A DNA stretch of 45,835 bases from Robiginitomaculum sp. (GTDB taxonomy: Bacteria > Pseudomonadota > Alphaproteobacteria > Caulobacterales > Maricaulaceae). Numbering within the stretch: the first letter of the stretch is position 1; every line of letters begins with the position of its first letter. The stretch spans positions 1 to 45,835 of the forward strand of contig JAESTZ010000086.1 in assembly GCA_016763315.1 (NCBI GenBank), read 5' to 3'. A model generated the notes under the pieces. The model ran no database searches, was not told the DNA's origin, and saw only the letters and a list, made by a program, of their open reading frames with translations. Shown here one piece after another: positions 25,904 through 32,804 of this stretch. A program made the position numbers and the translations under genes.

Positions 25904-26953
25904 ATGATTAAAACAGACAATATAAACATTACAACTGACATACTTTCTTTGATTTCAACGATAGATGAATTCAAAGGCGCATGGCGTGCTTTAGGCACTT
26001 TAGCGCCAGAAAGGCTGTCTGCGCTAAGGCGCGTCGCAACCATTGAAAGCATTGGTTCATCAACACGCATTGAGGGCAGTAAGCTCTCTGACCGTGATGT
26101 TGAGAAGCTCCTCGCCAATTTAGAGATTAAATCATTTGAAACAAGAGACGAGCAAGAAGTTGCTGGTTACGCTGATGTCATGGAGACGGTTTTTCAGTCT
26201 TGGGCAGAAATACCCATTACAGAAAATCATATCAAACAGCTTCACCGTGATTTATTGGCCTATAGCCAAAAAGACCAAAGACATCGTGGCAACTATAAAA
26301 CAAATTCAAACAGCGTTGCCGCCTTTGATGAAACTGGCAAACAAATCGGAATTGTTTTTGAAACGGCCACGCCCTTTGACACGCCCAAGCTTATGCAGGA
26401 ATTAGTTACATGGGCGCAGGAAACATTAGAAAATAAATCTCTACATCCATTGCTTGTGGTCGCAATTTTTATTGTTGTTTTTTTGGAAATTCACCCTTTT
26501 CAAGATGGGAACGGGCGGCTTAGTCGTGTCCTGACAACCCTTCTTTTGCTACGTTCTGGCTATGCTTACGTTCCGTATTCATCACTGGAGAGCATCGTAG
26601 AGAAAAACAAGGAAAGCTATTATCTAGCCTTGAGACAAACCCAAGGCACAATCAGAACCGATGCTCCAAATTGGCAGCCATGGCTTGTGTTCTTTTTGAG
26701 ATCATTGCACCAGCAGGTAAAAACCCTGTCCAAGAAAGTTGAACGGGAAAAATTTGTTCTGGCCGCATTGCCTGAACTTTCTGTTCAAATTCTAGAGCAA
26801 GCCCGCGAACATGGGCGTGTGACCATTGGCGATATGATTAAACTCACAGGCATCAGCCGGAATACTCTGAAAGAGCATTTCCGCATCCTTGTCGATAAAG
26901 GGCATCTAGTCATGCATGGTCGCGGGCGCGGAGTTTGGTACGCGCTTGCTTAG
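25904..26953 (+). CDS. Fic-domain protein with N-terminal inhibitory motif and C-terminal HTH
   Basis: A 349-residue Fic protein. The core motif HPFQDGNGRLSR (about 197-208) is complete, so it should transfer AMP (or another nucleotide) to a target protein. An inhibitory helix with STRIEG (SxxxEG, about residues 50-55) lies N-terminal to the Fic domain, the class II layout in which the protein restrains itself. The C-terminus (RVTIGDMIKLTGISRNTLKEHF) is a winged helix, so it may bind DNA and regulate itself. The ATG at 25904 follows the 33-bp repeats and has a weak ribosome-binding site. An IS1595-type element sits 13 bases after the stop, leaving the gene intact. Confidence 0.88.
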   Translation: MIKTDNINITTDILSLISTIDEFKGAWRALGTLAPERLSALRRVATIESIGSSTRIEGSKLSDRDVEKLLANLEIKSFETRDEQEVAGYADVMETVFQSWAEIPITENHIKQLHRDLLAYSQKDQRHRGNYKTNSNSVAAFDETGKQIGIVFETATPFDTPKLMQELVTWAQETLENKSLHPLLVVAIFIVVFLEIHPFQDGNGRLSRVLTTLLLLRSGYAYVPYSSLESIVEKNKESYYLALRQTQGTIRTDAPNWQPWLVFFLRSLHQQVKTLSKKVEREKFVLAALPELSVQILEQAREHGRVTIGDMIKLTGISRNTLKEHFRILVDKGHLVMHGRGRGVWYALA

Positions 26954-26966
26954 CAAATTTTCTAAC

Positions 26967-27674
26967 GGGGCTGTCGTAGATAAGTTATAAATCCGTCCAT
27001 TTTTTGAGCGTTTTCAACTGCTCTTTATGTGACCCATAATTAAACCTAAATTCCGTTTCTTTCAAGAACCAATAAAATTGTTTTTCAGGAATGCCGTTGT
27101 ACTTTCTCAATACGCGCTTGGCCTGGTTCCAGTAGTTTTCAATGCCATTAATATGGTTGCGCCCGTTGGCAAACAATTTGGAATGATTGATCCGATAATG
27201 TTTAAATTCGGACACGCGCAAAGCATTATATCCTTTCCAACCATCTGTATAAATGACGCTGTCAGGCCTTACTTTCCGCCGAATAATTGGCAATAACGTT
27301 GCCGTATCGGCCCGTTGTATAATTTGCGTATACACTTTGCCACCACGTTTGAGGATTCCAAAGACCGGGACTTTCCCAGCGGCCCCACGCCCGCGTTTAC
27401 CCTTGCGGATACCGCCGAAATAGCTTTCATCAAGCTCAATTTCACCAGAGAATTCGGCAGATTCTGCTTCCAGTTGCCCGGCAATAATTATGCGGATTTT
27501 GCGATAAAATAGCGCCGCTGTATTCACTTGAAGGCCCATTAAATCAGCCGCTGTGCGTGCCGTTACCTCGGCCACAAAAAACTCCAGCAACTTACGCTGA
27601 TCTCTATCCTTTAATCTGCAACGCTTTAAACCCATAAACTATCCTAGATAATCTTACTTATCTACGACAGCCCC
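26967..27674. mobile_element. IS1595-family insertion sequence, complete
   Basis: A 708-bp element. The 19-bp terminal inverted repeats are perfect: GGGGCTGTCGTAGATAAGT at 26967-26985 and its exact complement at 27656-27674. It is flanked by an 8-bp direct target duplication TTTCTAAC (26959-26966 and 27675-27682), the size expected for IS1595. It carries one transposase gene. The insertion lies in non-coding sequence between the fic stop and the ardA remnant, so it did not break either gene. Perfect ends and duplication suggest a recent insertion. Confidence 0.95.
26985..27635 (-). CDS. IS1595-family transposase
   Basis: A 216-residue transposase of the DDE_Tnp_IS1595 type. The first acidic residue is in LDESYFGG (about residue 69), the second in YTDGWKGY (about 131), and the third in HINGIENYWNQAKR (about 161-174), where the family has Asn/Glu in place of a plain Glu. 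A short N-terminal HTH-like region (VTARTAADLMGLQVNTAALF) precedes them. The stop overlaps the end of the left terminal repeat by 1 base. It appears intact. Confidence 0.93.
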   Translation of the reverse strand: MGLKRCRLKDRDQRKLLEFFVAEVTARTAADLMGLQVNTAALFYRKIRIIIAGQLEAESAEFSGEIELDESYFGGIRKGKRGRGAAGKVPVFGILKRGGKVYTQIIQRADTATLLPIIRRKVRPDSVIYTDGWKGYNALRVSEFKHYRINHSKLFANGRNHINGIENYWNQAKRVLRKYNGIPEKQFYWFLKETEFRFNYGSHKEQLKTLKKWTDL

Positions 27675-27711
27675 TTTCTAACTGTGGTAATGGACGCGAA
27701 CTATTGTAAGA

Positions 27712-27736
27712 GCGGCAACTGCTTACGCAGGGCAGT
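27712..27736 (+). repeat. 25-bp repeat, copy 1
   Basis: GCGGCAACTGCTTACGCAGG plus GCAGT matches 28739-28763 at 22 of 25 positions in the same orientation. It ends where the ardA remnant begins to align, so it may mark a recombination joint. Copy 2 overlaps the end of the antidote gene. Confidence 0.6.
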
Positions 27737-27873
27737 TGACGGAGGCAACAACGCAAATCCCCGAAACAATTCGCTACTATATCGACTATGAGAAAATGGG
27801 GCGTGACCTTGAAATCAATGACGTGTTGACCATTGAAACAGGTAGTAGCGTTCATATATTTTGGAGGGCATAA
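27736..27873 (+). pseudogene. ardA remnant, C-terminal fragment
   Basis: 46 codons in one frame read TTQIPETIRYYIDYEKMGRD and continue with LEINDVLTIETG and VHIFWRA before the stop. They align with the C-terminal end of the intact ArdA at 23349-23852 (QIPENLRYYFDTESFARDLE...), but nothing upstream of the 25-bp repeat resembles the rest of ardA. It is thus a 5'-truncated copy, diverged rather than a recent duplicate. It is still followed by the same small partner gene, which preserves the cassette order. Confidence 0.85.
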
Positions 27874-27874
27874 A

Positions 27875-28177
27875 ATGACTTCCAAAATATATGAAATTCA
27901 TTGGTGCGGAATTGAGATTGAAGCCTGTTATAAGCCGCGAGACTTTGGCGGCTCAATTGCCCACCTTGAAATTAAATCAATCAACCCGCCTCGCGCCCCA
28001 CTTTCAATAACAGAAACGGGTTATAAATCACACTTCCACCCAATAGGCACGATTGAGAGGGTTTATAACGGAGATGTTGTGGCTTGCGTTGTCGATTGGT
28101 TGGACAAGGAAGCTCAGTCAAATAATGTACCGCCCTTGGAAAGTTGGACGGTGCGAGTTTTTCCAGCCCATTCATAA
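27875..28177 (+). CDS. Second copy of the ardA-linked HWCG protein, chimeric C-terminus
   Basis: A 100-codon frame. Its first 82 or so residues match the protein at 23854-24150 almost exactly (IHWCGIEIEACYKP, AHLEIKSINPPR, GYKSHFHPIGTIE), up to WLDKEAQS. The last 18 residues (NNVPPLESWTVRVFPAHS) are unrelated and lie antisense to the Fic remnant on the other strand, so the gene was cut at about 28115-28122 and joined to foreign sequence. It starts 1 base after the ardA fragment. It may still be expressed, but without the native Lys/Glu-rich end, so its function is uncertain. Confidence 0.65.
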   Translation: MTSKIYEIHWCGIEIEACYKPRDFGGSIAHLEIKSINPPRAPLSITETGYKSHFHPIGTIERVYNGDVVACVVDWLDKEAQSNNVPPLESWTVRVFPAHS

Positions 28178-28403
28178 ACATCTTGAAATAAAATGCGGTG
28201 AATATTTTGCCACAGCTTAAACGTGATTTTTTGGTTTTGAATGTATGTGTGGACTTCTGGCATTCGGGCAAGAGTAGCGTTAAGTTCTAACGCTTCCAGT
28301 TCCGCGCCATCTTTGGCATCAAAGCGGTTTCTTAATACTGTAGAATTGGATATTGATACGCATCGGAGTGACTATTCCAGTACGGGCTTTTCTCATCCGT
28401 CAT
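28122..28403 (-). pseudogene. Truncated, frameshifted VbhT-like Fic toxin
   Basis: The frame opens with an ATG that overlaps the antitoxin stop (ATGA, 28400-28403) and reads MTDEKSPYWNSHSDAYQYP; a single-base deletion near 28338 then breaks it. In the next frame it continues NSTVLRNRFDAKDGAELE, and later LWQNIHRILFQDVYEWAGKT and SKGGTLFD, a clear match to the N-terminal half of Fic proteins of the VbhT/Fic-1 type. It stops at the joint with the HWCG gene, so the HxFx(D/E)GNGR active-site motif is missing. It is thus a dead toxin with its antitoxin still present. Confidence 0.82.
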
Positions 28404-28636
28404 GCGCGAAGTTCACCCGAATATTGCTGGCAAAGTGCTATATATTCGGTCGGAGTCAATTTTTCTGCAGCAAAAGATTTTTGCAATCGCAAAGACAGAG
28501 CAGAAGGCAAAAGACCTTCAAACGCGCTGATCGCCATGAAATCTTCAATATGTTGGCGGCGGGCTTCAACCTCGCTTTCTGATAGGCGAGAGGTGCGCGC
28601 TTCAATCTCTTTAATTTTTTGCTCCAGCGAAGCCAT
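28400..28636 (-). CDS. VbhA-like antitoxin
   Basis: A 78-residue, mostly helical protein upstream of and overlapping a Fic toxin fragment. Its core ISAFEGLLPSALSLRLQKSF, followed by AEKLTPTEYIAL, resembles the VbhA antitoxin pattern (E-G-L-x-P-S then G-x-(I/L)-T-x-x-E). The inhibitory Glu-Gly is present, but the Ser/Thr expected four positions before the Glu is Ile here, so the motif is degenerate. With the toxin dead, it could persist as a relic or silence another Fic protein, such as those at 25904 and 29418. The family call rests on pattern plus position. Confidence 0.65.
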   Translation of the reverse strand: MASLEQKIKEIEARTSRLSESEVEARRQHIEDFMAISAFEGLLPSALSLRLQKSFAAEKLTPTEYIALCQQYSGELRA

Positions 28637-28738
28637 ATTATCTCCAATAATTTCAGTATACCATAAGCCAAACTTAGCAGCTAGTCTCGCAAAAAATGAG
28701 TGGAATCGGGTTTGCTAAATGCAGAAAAACCTAGAATG

Positions 28739-28763
28739 GCGGCGACCGCTTACGCAGGGCCGT
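28739..28763 (+). repeat. 25-bp repeat, copy 2
   Basis: Partner of the repeat at 27712-27736 (22 of 25 identical, direct). This copy covers the last codons and stop of the antidote gene on the minus strand. The two copies bracket the second HWCG copy and the VbhA/Fic remnant, a segment of about 1 kb. Confidence 0.6.
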
Positions 28764-29070
28764 CTATTTTTTGTGGCATTAGCTGATAACCAAAGGATTG
28801 CATAAGCGCATTGATGTTATCAAAACGCGGATTGCCTTGTGCGGAGAGGGCTTTGTATAAGCCGCGCCGCGTAAGTCCGATTTCGGTGGCGATATTGCTC
28901 ATACCTTTGACCTTGGCGATAACGCGCAAGGAGGCAAGCAATGCGGGCGCGTTGCGATCTTGTGCATAGCCCGCGAATATCTCTTGGATATAATCGTCCA
29001 TTTCTTCGGGATGCTTGCGGAAATAATCTTCTTCCACCGCGTCCAAATTTCGTAAGTTTCGCTTAGTCAT
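28750..29070 (-). CDS. Addiction-module HTH antidote protein (HigA-like), orphan
   Basis: A 106-residue protein matching the 'putative addiction module antidote' group: YIQEIFAGYAQDRNAPALLA, then IAKVKGMSNIATEIGLTRRG as a helix-turn-helix, and ending FDNINALMQSFGYQLMPQ. These proteins normally follow a RelE/HigB-like toxin. None is upstream here, so it is an orphan, or the toxin was lost with the rearrangements at 29.1-29.4 kb. I use ATG 29070 (AGCAGG 5 bases before) rather than the GTG at 29076, which lacks space for a binding site. A promoter with an internal palindrome precedes it. Confidence 0.78.
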   Translation of the reverse strand: MTKRNLRNLDAVEEDYFRKHPEEMDDYIQEIFAGYAQDRNAPALLASLRVIAKVKGMSNIATEIGLTRRGLYKALSAQGNPRFDNINALMQSFGYQLMPQKIDGPA

Positions 29071-29084
29071 ATTCACCTGCTTTC

Positions 29085-29112
29085 AGTATATCAAGTGTAC
29101 TATAGTTCACAA
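29085..29112 (-). promoter_or_regulatory. Promoter and dyad operator of the antidote gene
   Basis: On the minus strand TTGTGA (29112-29107), a 16-base spacer and TATACT (29090-29085) form a good sigma70-like promoter. The spacer region contains GTGAAC-TATA-GTACAC, an inverted repeat with one mismatch, placed where a bound antidote would block RNA polymerase. This supports autoregulation. Confidence 0.6.
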
Positions 29113-29143
29113 GTAAAATCTTTTGCTTCGGATTTTTCTGTCG

Positions 29144-29221
29144 TTATGGCTCGCGATCACGCTCATCATTCTTGGGTGTACGGTTGCGATTTCTAAGCGC
29201 TTCCAAGCGTTCTAATACTCG
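29144..29221 (-). pseudogene. Duplicated 3' end of mobA
   Basis: On the minus strand this stretch encodes VLERLEALRNRNRTPKNDER and then DREP and a stop, almost the same as the last 25 residues of the MobA relaxase ending at 30710. It lacks any upstream relaxase sequence. The reading frame and stop are preserved, so it is a genuine copy of a related mobA 3' end rather than chance similarity. Confidence 0.85.
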
Positions 29222-29243
29222 TCAGTTTTTGGGCGATGCATCA

Positions 29244-29385
29244 ATGAATAATGTCGCCGATTTTAAGAAATGGGGAGACATTTGGTACAATATAGGGCGA
29301 GGAGTGGCTCAAGTACACGGCGACACCAGCTGAAATGCTCGCTGATCCTGATAGATATGTTGTATTTGATAATGAACCTGAATAA
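29244..29385 (+). pseudogene. Possible gene remnant
   Basis: Two short frames in sequence look coding but are separated by a frameshift: MNNVADFKKWGDIWYNIGRG, then EEWLKYTATPAEMLADPDRY and VVFDNEPE before a stop. They may be the end of one decayed gene of unknown family. The neighbouring sequence between the mobA fragment and the Fic gene is otherwise featureless. Confidence 0.35.
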
Positions 29386-29417
29386 CTGCTAGGCTTTTAT
29401 TGGGAAGTGATTATGGC

Positions 29418-30554
29418 TTACTCTTTGAATAGGGCTAAATATTGCTGGAACACAAACAGTCGATTTCGGCGTTGGCCAGTCATTTCTCGCAGAACACCAA
29501 ATTTTACAAGATCGGTGATCAATGCGGTGGCTGTATTTGCCGTTGTATCCAAAAGGCGGGTGATGGCTTTTACGTCAACAACTGGCCGTGAGTATAAATA
29601 TTGCACCAATTTCAGCGCGTTATCCTGCCTGCGAGAGCTAAAACGTGGCAATATTTCTCGTTCTATTTTCTCTTTAATCGTGATTATCTGTTTGAATACC
29701 CCAGCAGAAGAATGCGCCGTTTCTTCTACTCCATGAAGAAAGAAAACCAGCCACTCCCGCATATGATTGCCTTCGCGCACAGCCATTAAATGATCAATAT
29801 AGGCGGTTTTATTGCGTTCAAAATAATCAGAAAGATACAGTGCCGGTTTCGATAACAATTTCTCGGATGCAAGATACAGCGAGATCATCAGCCGCCCCAA
29901 GCGGCCATTTCCATCCAAAAAGGGGTGAATTGTTTCAAACTGATAGTGTGCGATAGCAATTTTGATTAAGGCTGGCACATAGGCGGTATCATCATGCAGA
30001 AATTTTTCCAAATCACTCATTAAATCCGGCACATGCTCATGATGCGGTGGGATAAAGACCGCATTTTTAAGGCTAACCCCGATCCAGTTCTGGCTGTTAC
30101 GAAAGTCACCGGGTTGCTTGCTTTCCCCGCGCACCCCTTGCATCAAAATAGCATGAGTTTCACGCAATAAACGGTTGGAAAGCGGCAAGCGCTCTAGGCT
30201 CTCAATCGCATAATTAATAGCTGCAATATAGTTTTGAACCTCACCCCAATCATCACGCACTTCTGGCGACAAATCATCAACATCCTTAAACGCATCTTCG
30301 ATATTGGTTTGCGTGCCTTCGATCCGGCTGGATTGAGTGGCTTCTTTTGCCACATACATTTGGATGAAAAAGTCTATGTCGGGAATTAATTGCGAGAATG
30401 CATTTAGCTCGCCGATGGCCCGATCCGCCCGGCTGAGCAATTGTTGCACCTGCGGGTCGGATATAATCCATTTATGGTGAACAAGCGTCGGCATAAAGCT
30501 TTCATACTCGAATTGAGATTCGTACCCCCCTGATTTATAACCACTTATTTCCAT
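29418..30554 (-). CDS. Fic-domain protein with N-terminal inhibitory motif (second intact copy)
   Basis: A 378-residue Fic protein. The inhibitory motif SSRIEGT (about residues 75-81) precedes the Fic domain, and the core motif HPFLDGNGRLGR is complete around residue 214. The C-terminal region (VVDVKAITRLLDTTANTATA) is a winged helix. The overall layout is the common class II 'Fic/DUF4172-like' pattern, in which the N-terminus self-inhibits. It should AMPylate an unknown target. It differs from the gene at 25904 in length and N-terminus, so it is a separate acquisition. Inverted TTTCTCACA/TGTGAGAAA sites upstream (30574-30582, 30667-30675) could bind a regulator. Confidence 0.88.
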   Translation of the reverse strand: MEISGYKSGGYESQFEYESFMPTLVHHKWIISDPQVQQLLSRADRAIGELNAFSQLIPDIDFFIQMYVAKEATQSSRIEGTQTNIEDAFKDVDDLSPEVRDDWGEVQNYIAAINYAIESLERLPLSNRLLRETHAILMQGVRGESKQPGDFRNSQNWIGVSLKNAVFIPPHHEHVPDLMSDLEKFLHDDTAYVPALIKIAIAHYQFETIHPFLDGNGRLGRLMISLYLASEKLLSKPALYLSDYFERNKTAYIDHLMAVREGNHMREWLVFFLHGVEETAHSSAGVFKQIITIKEKIEREILPRFSSRRQDNALKLVQYLYSRPVVDVKAITRLLDTTANTATALITDLVKFGVLREMTGQRRNRLFVFQQYLALFKE

Positions 30555-30623
30555 ATATTAGAAACCTATCACTTTTCTCACATTAAATAATTTATAATGC
30601 AGATTCTCTCAAAATAAAAGCCT

Positions 30624-30654
30624 TATTTCAGAAAGCGTGCGCTTTTCTGAAATA
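30624..30654 (-). terminator. Long hairpin after mobA, probable terminator
   Basis: TATTTCAGAAAGCG (30624-30637) and CGCTTTTCTGAAATA (30640-30654) form a nearly perfect 14-bp stem with a 2-base loop and one bulged base. On the minus strand it lies about 55 bases after the mobA stop and is followed by a T-rich stretch. It may end the mobCA transcript; the palindrome could alternatively be part of an oriT or a Fic operator. Confidence 0.5.
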
Positions 30655-30709
30655 TAAAATTCTTTGTGTGAGAAAGATGAAATGGGCTGATTTGTAATTT
30701 TTGCACACC

Positions 30710-31978
30710 CTATGGCTCCCGATCATGTCCATCATTCTTGGGTGTGCAATTGCGATTTCTAAGGGCTTCCAAGCGTTCTAAATCCGTGCGCAGCTCTGTG
30801 CGGAGTGCTTGCGGTTTGGCTGTGGCCTGCTCATGGCGGTCGGCAAGGTCGCGCTGTTTTTGTAGGCGGCGCAGGATGAGTTCATCACGTTGTTGCTGGT
30901 CGCGCTTGGCAGCATCGAAGGCCTCGATCTTGTCTTGTGTATTGGTGCGCGAATGCTGCCCCGTAACACGGTCAAGCAGGCCACGAAGTCCTTTATTGAA
31001 ACGCTCTTGGCGTGCTTGTTCTTCTTTAGTAGCGCGTTGCTCTTGAAGTGATTTTTGTAAAGCACGTTGTTTTGCATGTTTTTCAGCCAAGGCTTTGGCC
31101 TTTGCCTGTTTGTCTTTTTCTAGGGCTTCGAGTTTGGTTGTTTGTTCTTGCGCAAGGCGTTCAACAGTTAGCGATAACGTGTTGGCGATATTAGCTTTTG
31201 CTTCTTCGAGGGACGGCAGGCTTTCTCTATCGCCAAGCTTGGCCTTAACTTCTTTGGTTTTAAGGCTTGCCCATTTAGGGATGGAATAAACCTTGCCCTT
31301 CATATCAGTAGCCACATAGCGGCACCGATCACCACGGGCGATATGATAGCCATGCGCCTTGAGTGAAGCCGCAAACGCTTTTTTGCTATCTGAATGCTTC
31401 CAACAGTCTTGGAATATAGCCTTTATCTCTCTTGGGTCTTGCCCTTGGCGCTTGGCTTGTTGCCATTCGGCCAAAGTGAAGTTTTTAGGGTCACGAAAGC
31501 GGGGGCTGATAAAGCCCTTGGGCATATCCCATTCATGTTCGAGATAAAGCTCTTTGGCTAGTTCATTGAGCCGTCGTTTGGAATAATCCATCGGAATGGC
31601 CTTCATGGCCTGCGTATCAATGCGGCTCCACACAACATGGCAGTGACGGCGGGTTTTTCCGTCCGCGCCTGATTTTTCATGAAAGACAACGGCTTTTGGT
31701 TGTCCGCTTAGGTTCAATTTATTTTCCACACGGGAAATTGTGTCGTTGAATACTTCAGTACCGACTTCCACGCCTTTGGGCGGATTAAGGCTTAGTGAGA
31801 ACAGGTATTTCTTACAGCGCGTACCACGGCTTACCGCTTCGGCTTCTTTGAACGCGCCGTGAAGATCATCGGACATAAAGCCATCGACAGCATGAACGCT
31901 CACATGCTCGTTTTCAGGGCTAAGCAGATGCCTTGCTAGATTTTGACCATTACCACGGCTATTGCCGACCATAATCAT
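30710..31978 (-). CDS. mobA: MobA/VirD2-like relaxase
   Basis: A 422-residue relaxase (MobA/VirD2 family, PF03432-like). The N-terminal 200 residues hold GNSRGNGQNLARHLL, the FSLSLNPPKG strand and motif III RRHCHVVWSRID with the metal-binding His pair. The C-terminal half is a highly charged Lys/Glu/Gln/Arg coiled coil (about 245-410). It should nick at an oriT and pilot the strand into a conjugation channel via the coupling ATPase at 4345. Its start overlaps the mobC stop (ATGA), so the two are coupled. A copy of its last 25 codons lies at 29144-29221. Confidence 0.9.
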   Translation of the reverse strand: MIMVGNSRGNGQNLARHLLSPENEHVSVHAVDGFMSDDLHGAFKEAEAVSRGTRCKKYLFSLSLNPPKGVEVGTEVFNDTISRVENKLNLSGQPKAVVFHEKSGADGKTRRHCHVVWSRIDTQAMKAIPMDYSKRRLNELAKELYLEHEWDMPKGFISPRFRDPKNFTLAEWQQAKRQGQDPREIKAIFQDCWKHSDSKKAFAASLKAHGYHIARGDRCRYVATDMKGKVYSIPKWASLKTKEVKAKLGDRESLPSLEEAKANIANTLSLTVERLAQEQTTKLEALEKDKQAKAKALAEKHAKQRALQKSLQEQRATKEEQARQERFNKGLRGLLDRVTGQHSRTNTQDKIEAFDAAKRDQQQRDELILRRLQKQRDLADRHEQATAKPQALRTELRTDLERLEALRNRNCTPKNDGHDREP

Positions 31979-32427
31979 AATGCGTCCTCCCCATTACCAG
32001 TGGAGAGACCGAGAGCGCTCATGAGCATGTGCCGCATATAGGCAATCTCAAAAGCAGCCTGTTTGAGATCATCGGCAATATCGTCCGGCAACGGCAAATC
32101 GCCTCTATGGACGGCCTTAGTAAGCTGATTAAGGTTGTTTGGCACATTGGAGCGCCCTAAAGAGCCGAGAAGTTGCCCCAACGCTTCATAGTCCTGCACA
32201 GTCTTTTTGCGGCGTGTGCGGTGCTTGGGCGCGTCTTTTCCCAAAACACAAAGGCGCACATAGGCGCTTAGGGTTAAATCGCCTGCTTTTTCTTCTAACA
32301 ATGCCCGCTCTGTGGCTGTAAAACGCACAGAAATCCGTGTCGGATAATGCTTCTTAGGCTTATCATTTTTGGAGTTTGGCTTGCCGTTGAAGGCAGATCG
32401 AGCCTGATCGATTATATTGCCGCTCAT
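31975..32427 (-). CDS. mobC: Mobilization accessory protein MobC
   Basis: A 150-residue relaxosome protein. It has the MobC/ribbon-helix-helix pattern: YPTRISVRFTATERALLEEK, then LSAYVRLCVLGKD, then the BfmRNA-like family block LGQLLGSLGRSNVPNNLNQL with the NLNQ(L/I) core, and a helical end. MobC proteins bind near oriT and help the relaxase open the strands. It overlaps mobA by 4 bases and its ATG overlaps the stop of the upstream short frame. The oriT itself is not obvious; on family grounds it should lie upstream of mobC, which here means next to the tRNA gene. Confidence 0.88.
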   Translation of the reverse strand: MSGNIIDQARSAFNGKPNSKNDKPKKHYPTRISVRFTATERALLEEKAGDLTLSAYVRLCVLGKDAPKHRTRRKKTVQDYEALGQLLGSLGRSNVPNNLNQLTKAVHRGDLPLPDDIADDLKQAAFEIAYMRHMLMSALGLSTGNGEDAL

Positions 32428-32669
32428 GGTCGCGGCTCATAATCTCCCTTCAAAGCTTCGGCATTGAGCACCTGATTCCACTCAGCAAGAGTGTCAAATA
32501 ACGCGTTCAATATTTCTTCGTCGAGGCGCACCATTTTTTGCGCTACTGTAGTGTTGGCACTTAGCTCTTGAGCGCGTGGTGCGGTGAGTTGGCGTGAGCT
32601 TATTTGATATAGCAGCGCAAGATTGCGCTTGAACTTTAAGCAAACATGGTGATCCCGGCGCGATTCGAA
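32424..32669 (-). pseudogene. Start-less open frame between tRNA-Arg and mobC
   Basis: 82 codons are open from the T-loop of the tRNA-Arg(CCT) gene to a TGA that overlaps the mobC ATG. The readable part includes FKRNLALLYQISSRQLTAPR, then AQELSANTTVAQK, then VRLDEEILNALFDTLAEW and ALKGDYEPRP, which looks coding. No ATG, GTG or TTG opens the upper half; the first ATG (32534) would give only 36 residues. The frame therefore looks like the 3' part of a gene whose 5' part lies across the island junction. In a circular island it would fuse in frame to the recombinase (see findings). If expressed in the integrated state, only the short form is likely. Confidence 0.6.
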
Positions 32670-32723
32670 CGCGCGACCCCCAGATTAGGAATCTGGTGCT
32701 CTATCCTGCTGAGCTACGGGACC
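32647..32723 (-). tRNA. tRNA-Arg (anticodon CCT)
   Basis: Complete 77-nt cloverleaf on the minus strand. The acceptor arms GGTCCCG and CGGGATC pair with one G-U, the discriminator is A, and CCA is encoded at 32649-32647. The anticodon stem CCAGA/TCTGG holds loop TTCCTAA, giving CCT (32689-32687). The T-loop has GTTCGAATC. It marks the right edge of the island, with its 3' end facing inward. Confidence 0.97.
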
Positions 32724-32804
32724 AAAACAGGATTACTCCTGTTAAAAACATCATTACTTAAAAACCAGATAAAGTAATACCCGGTTGGTGAAAAACAGTT
32801 ATAA

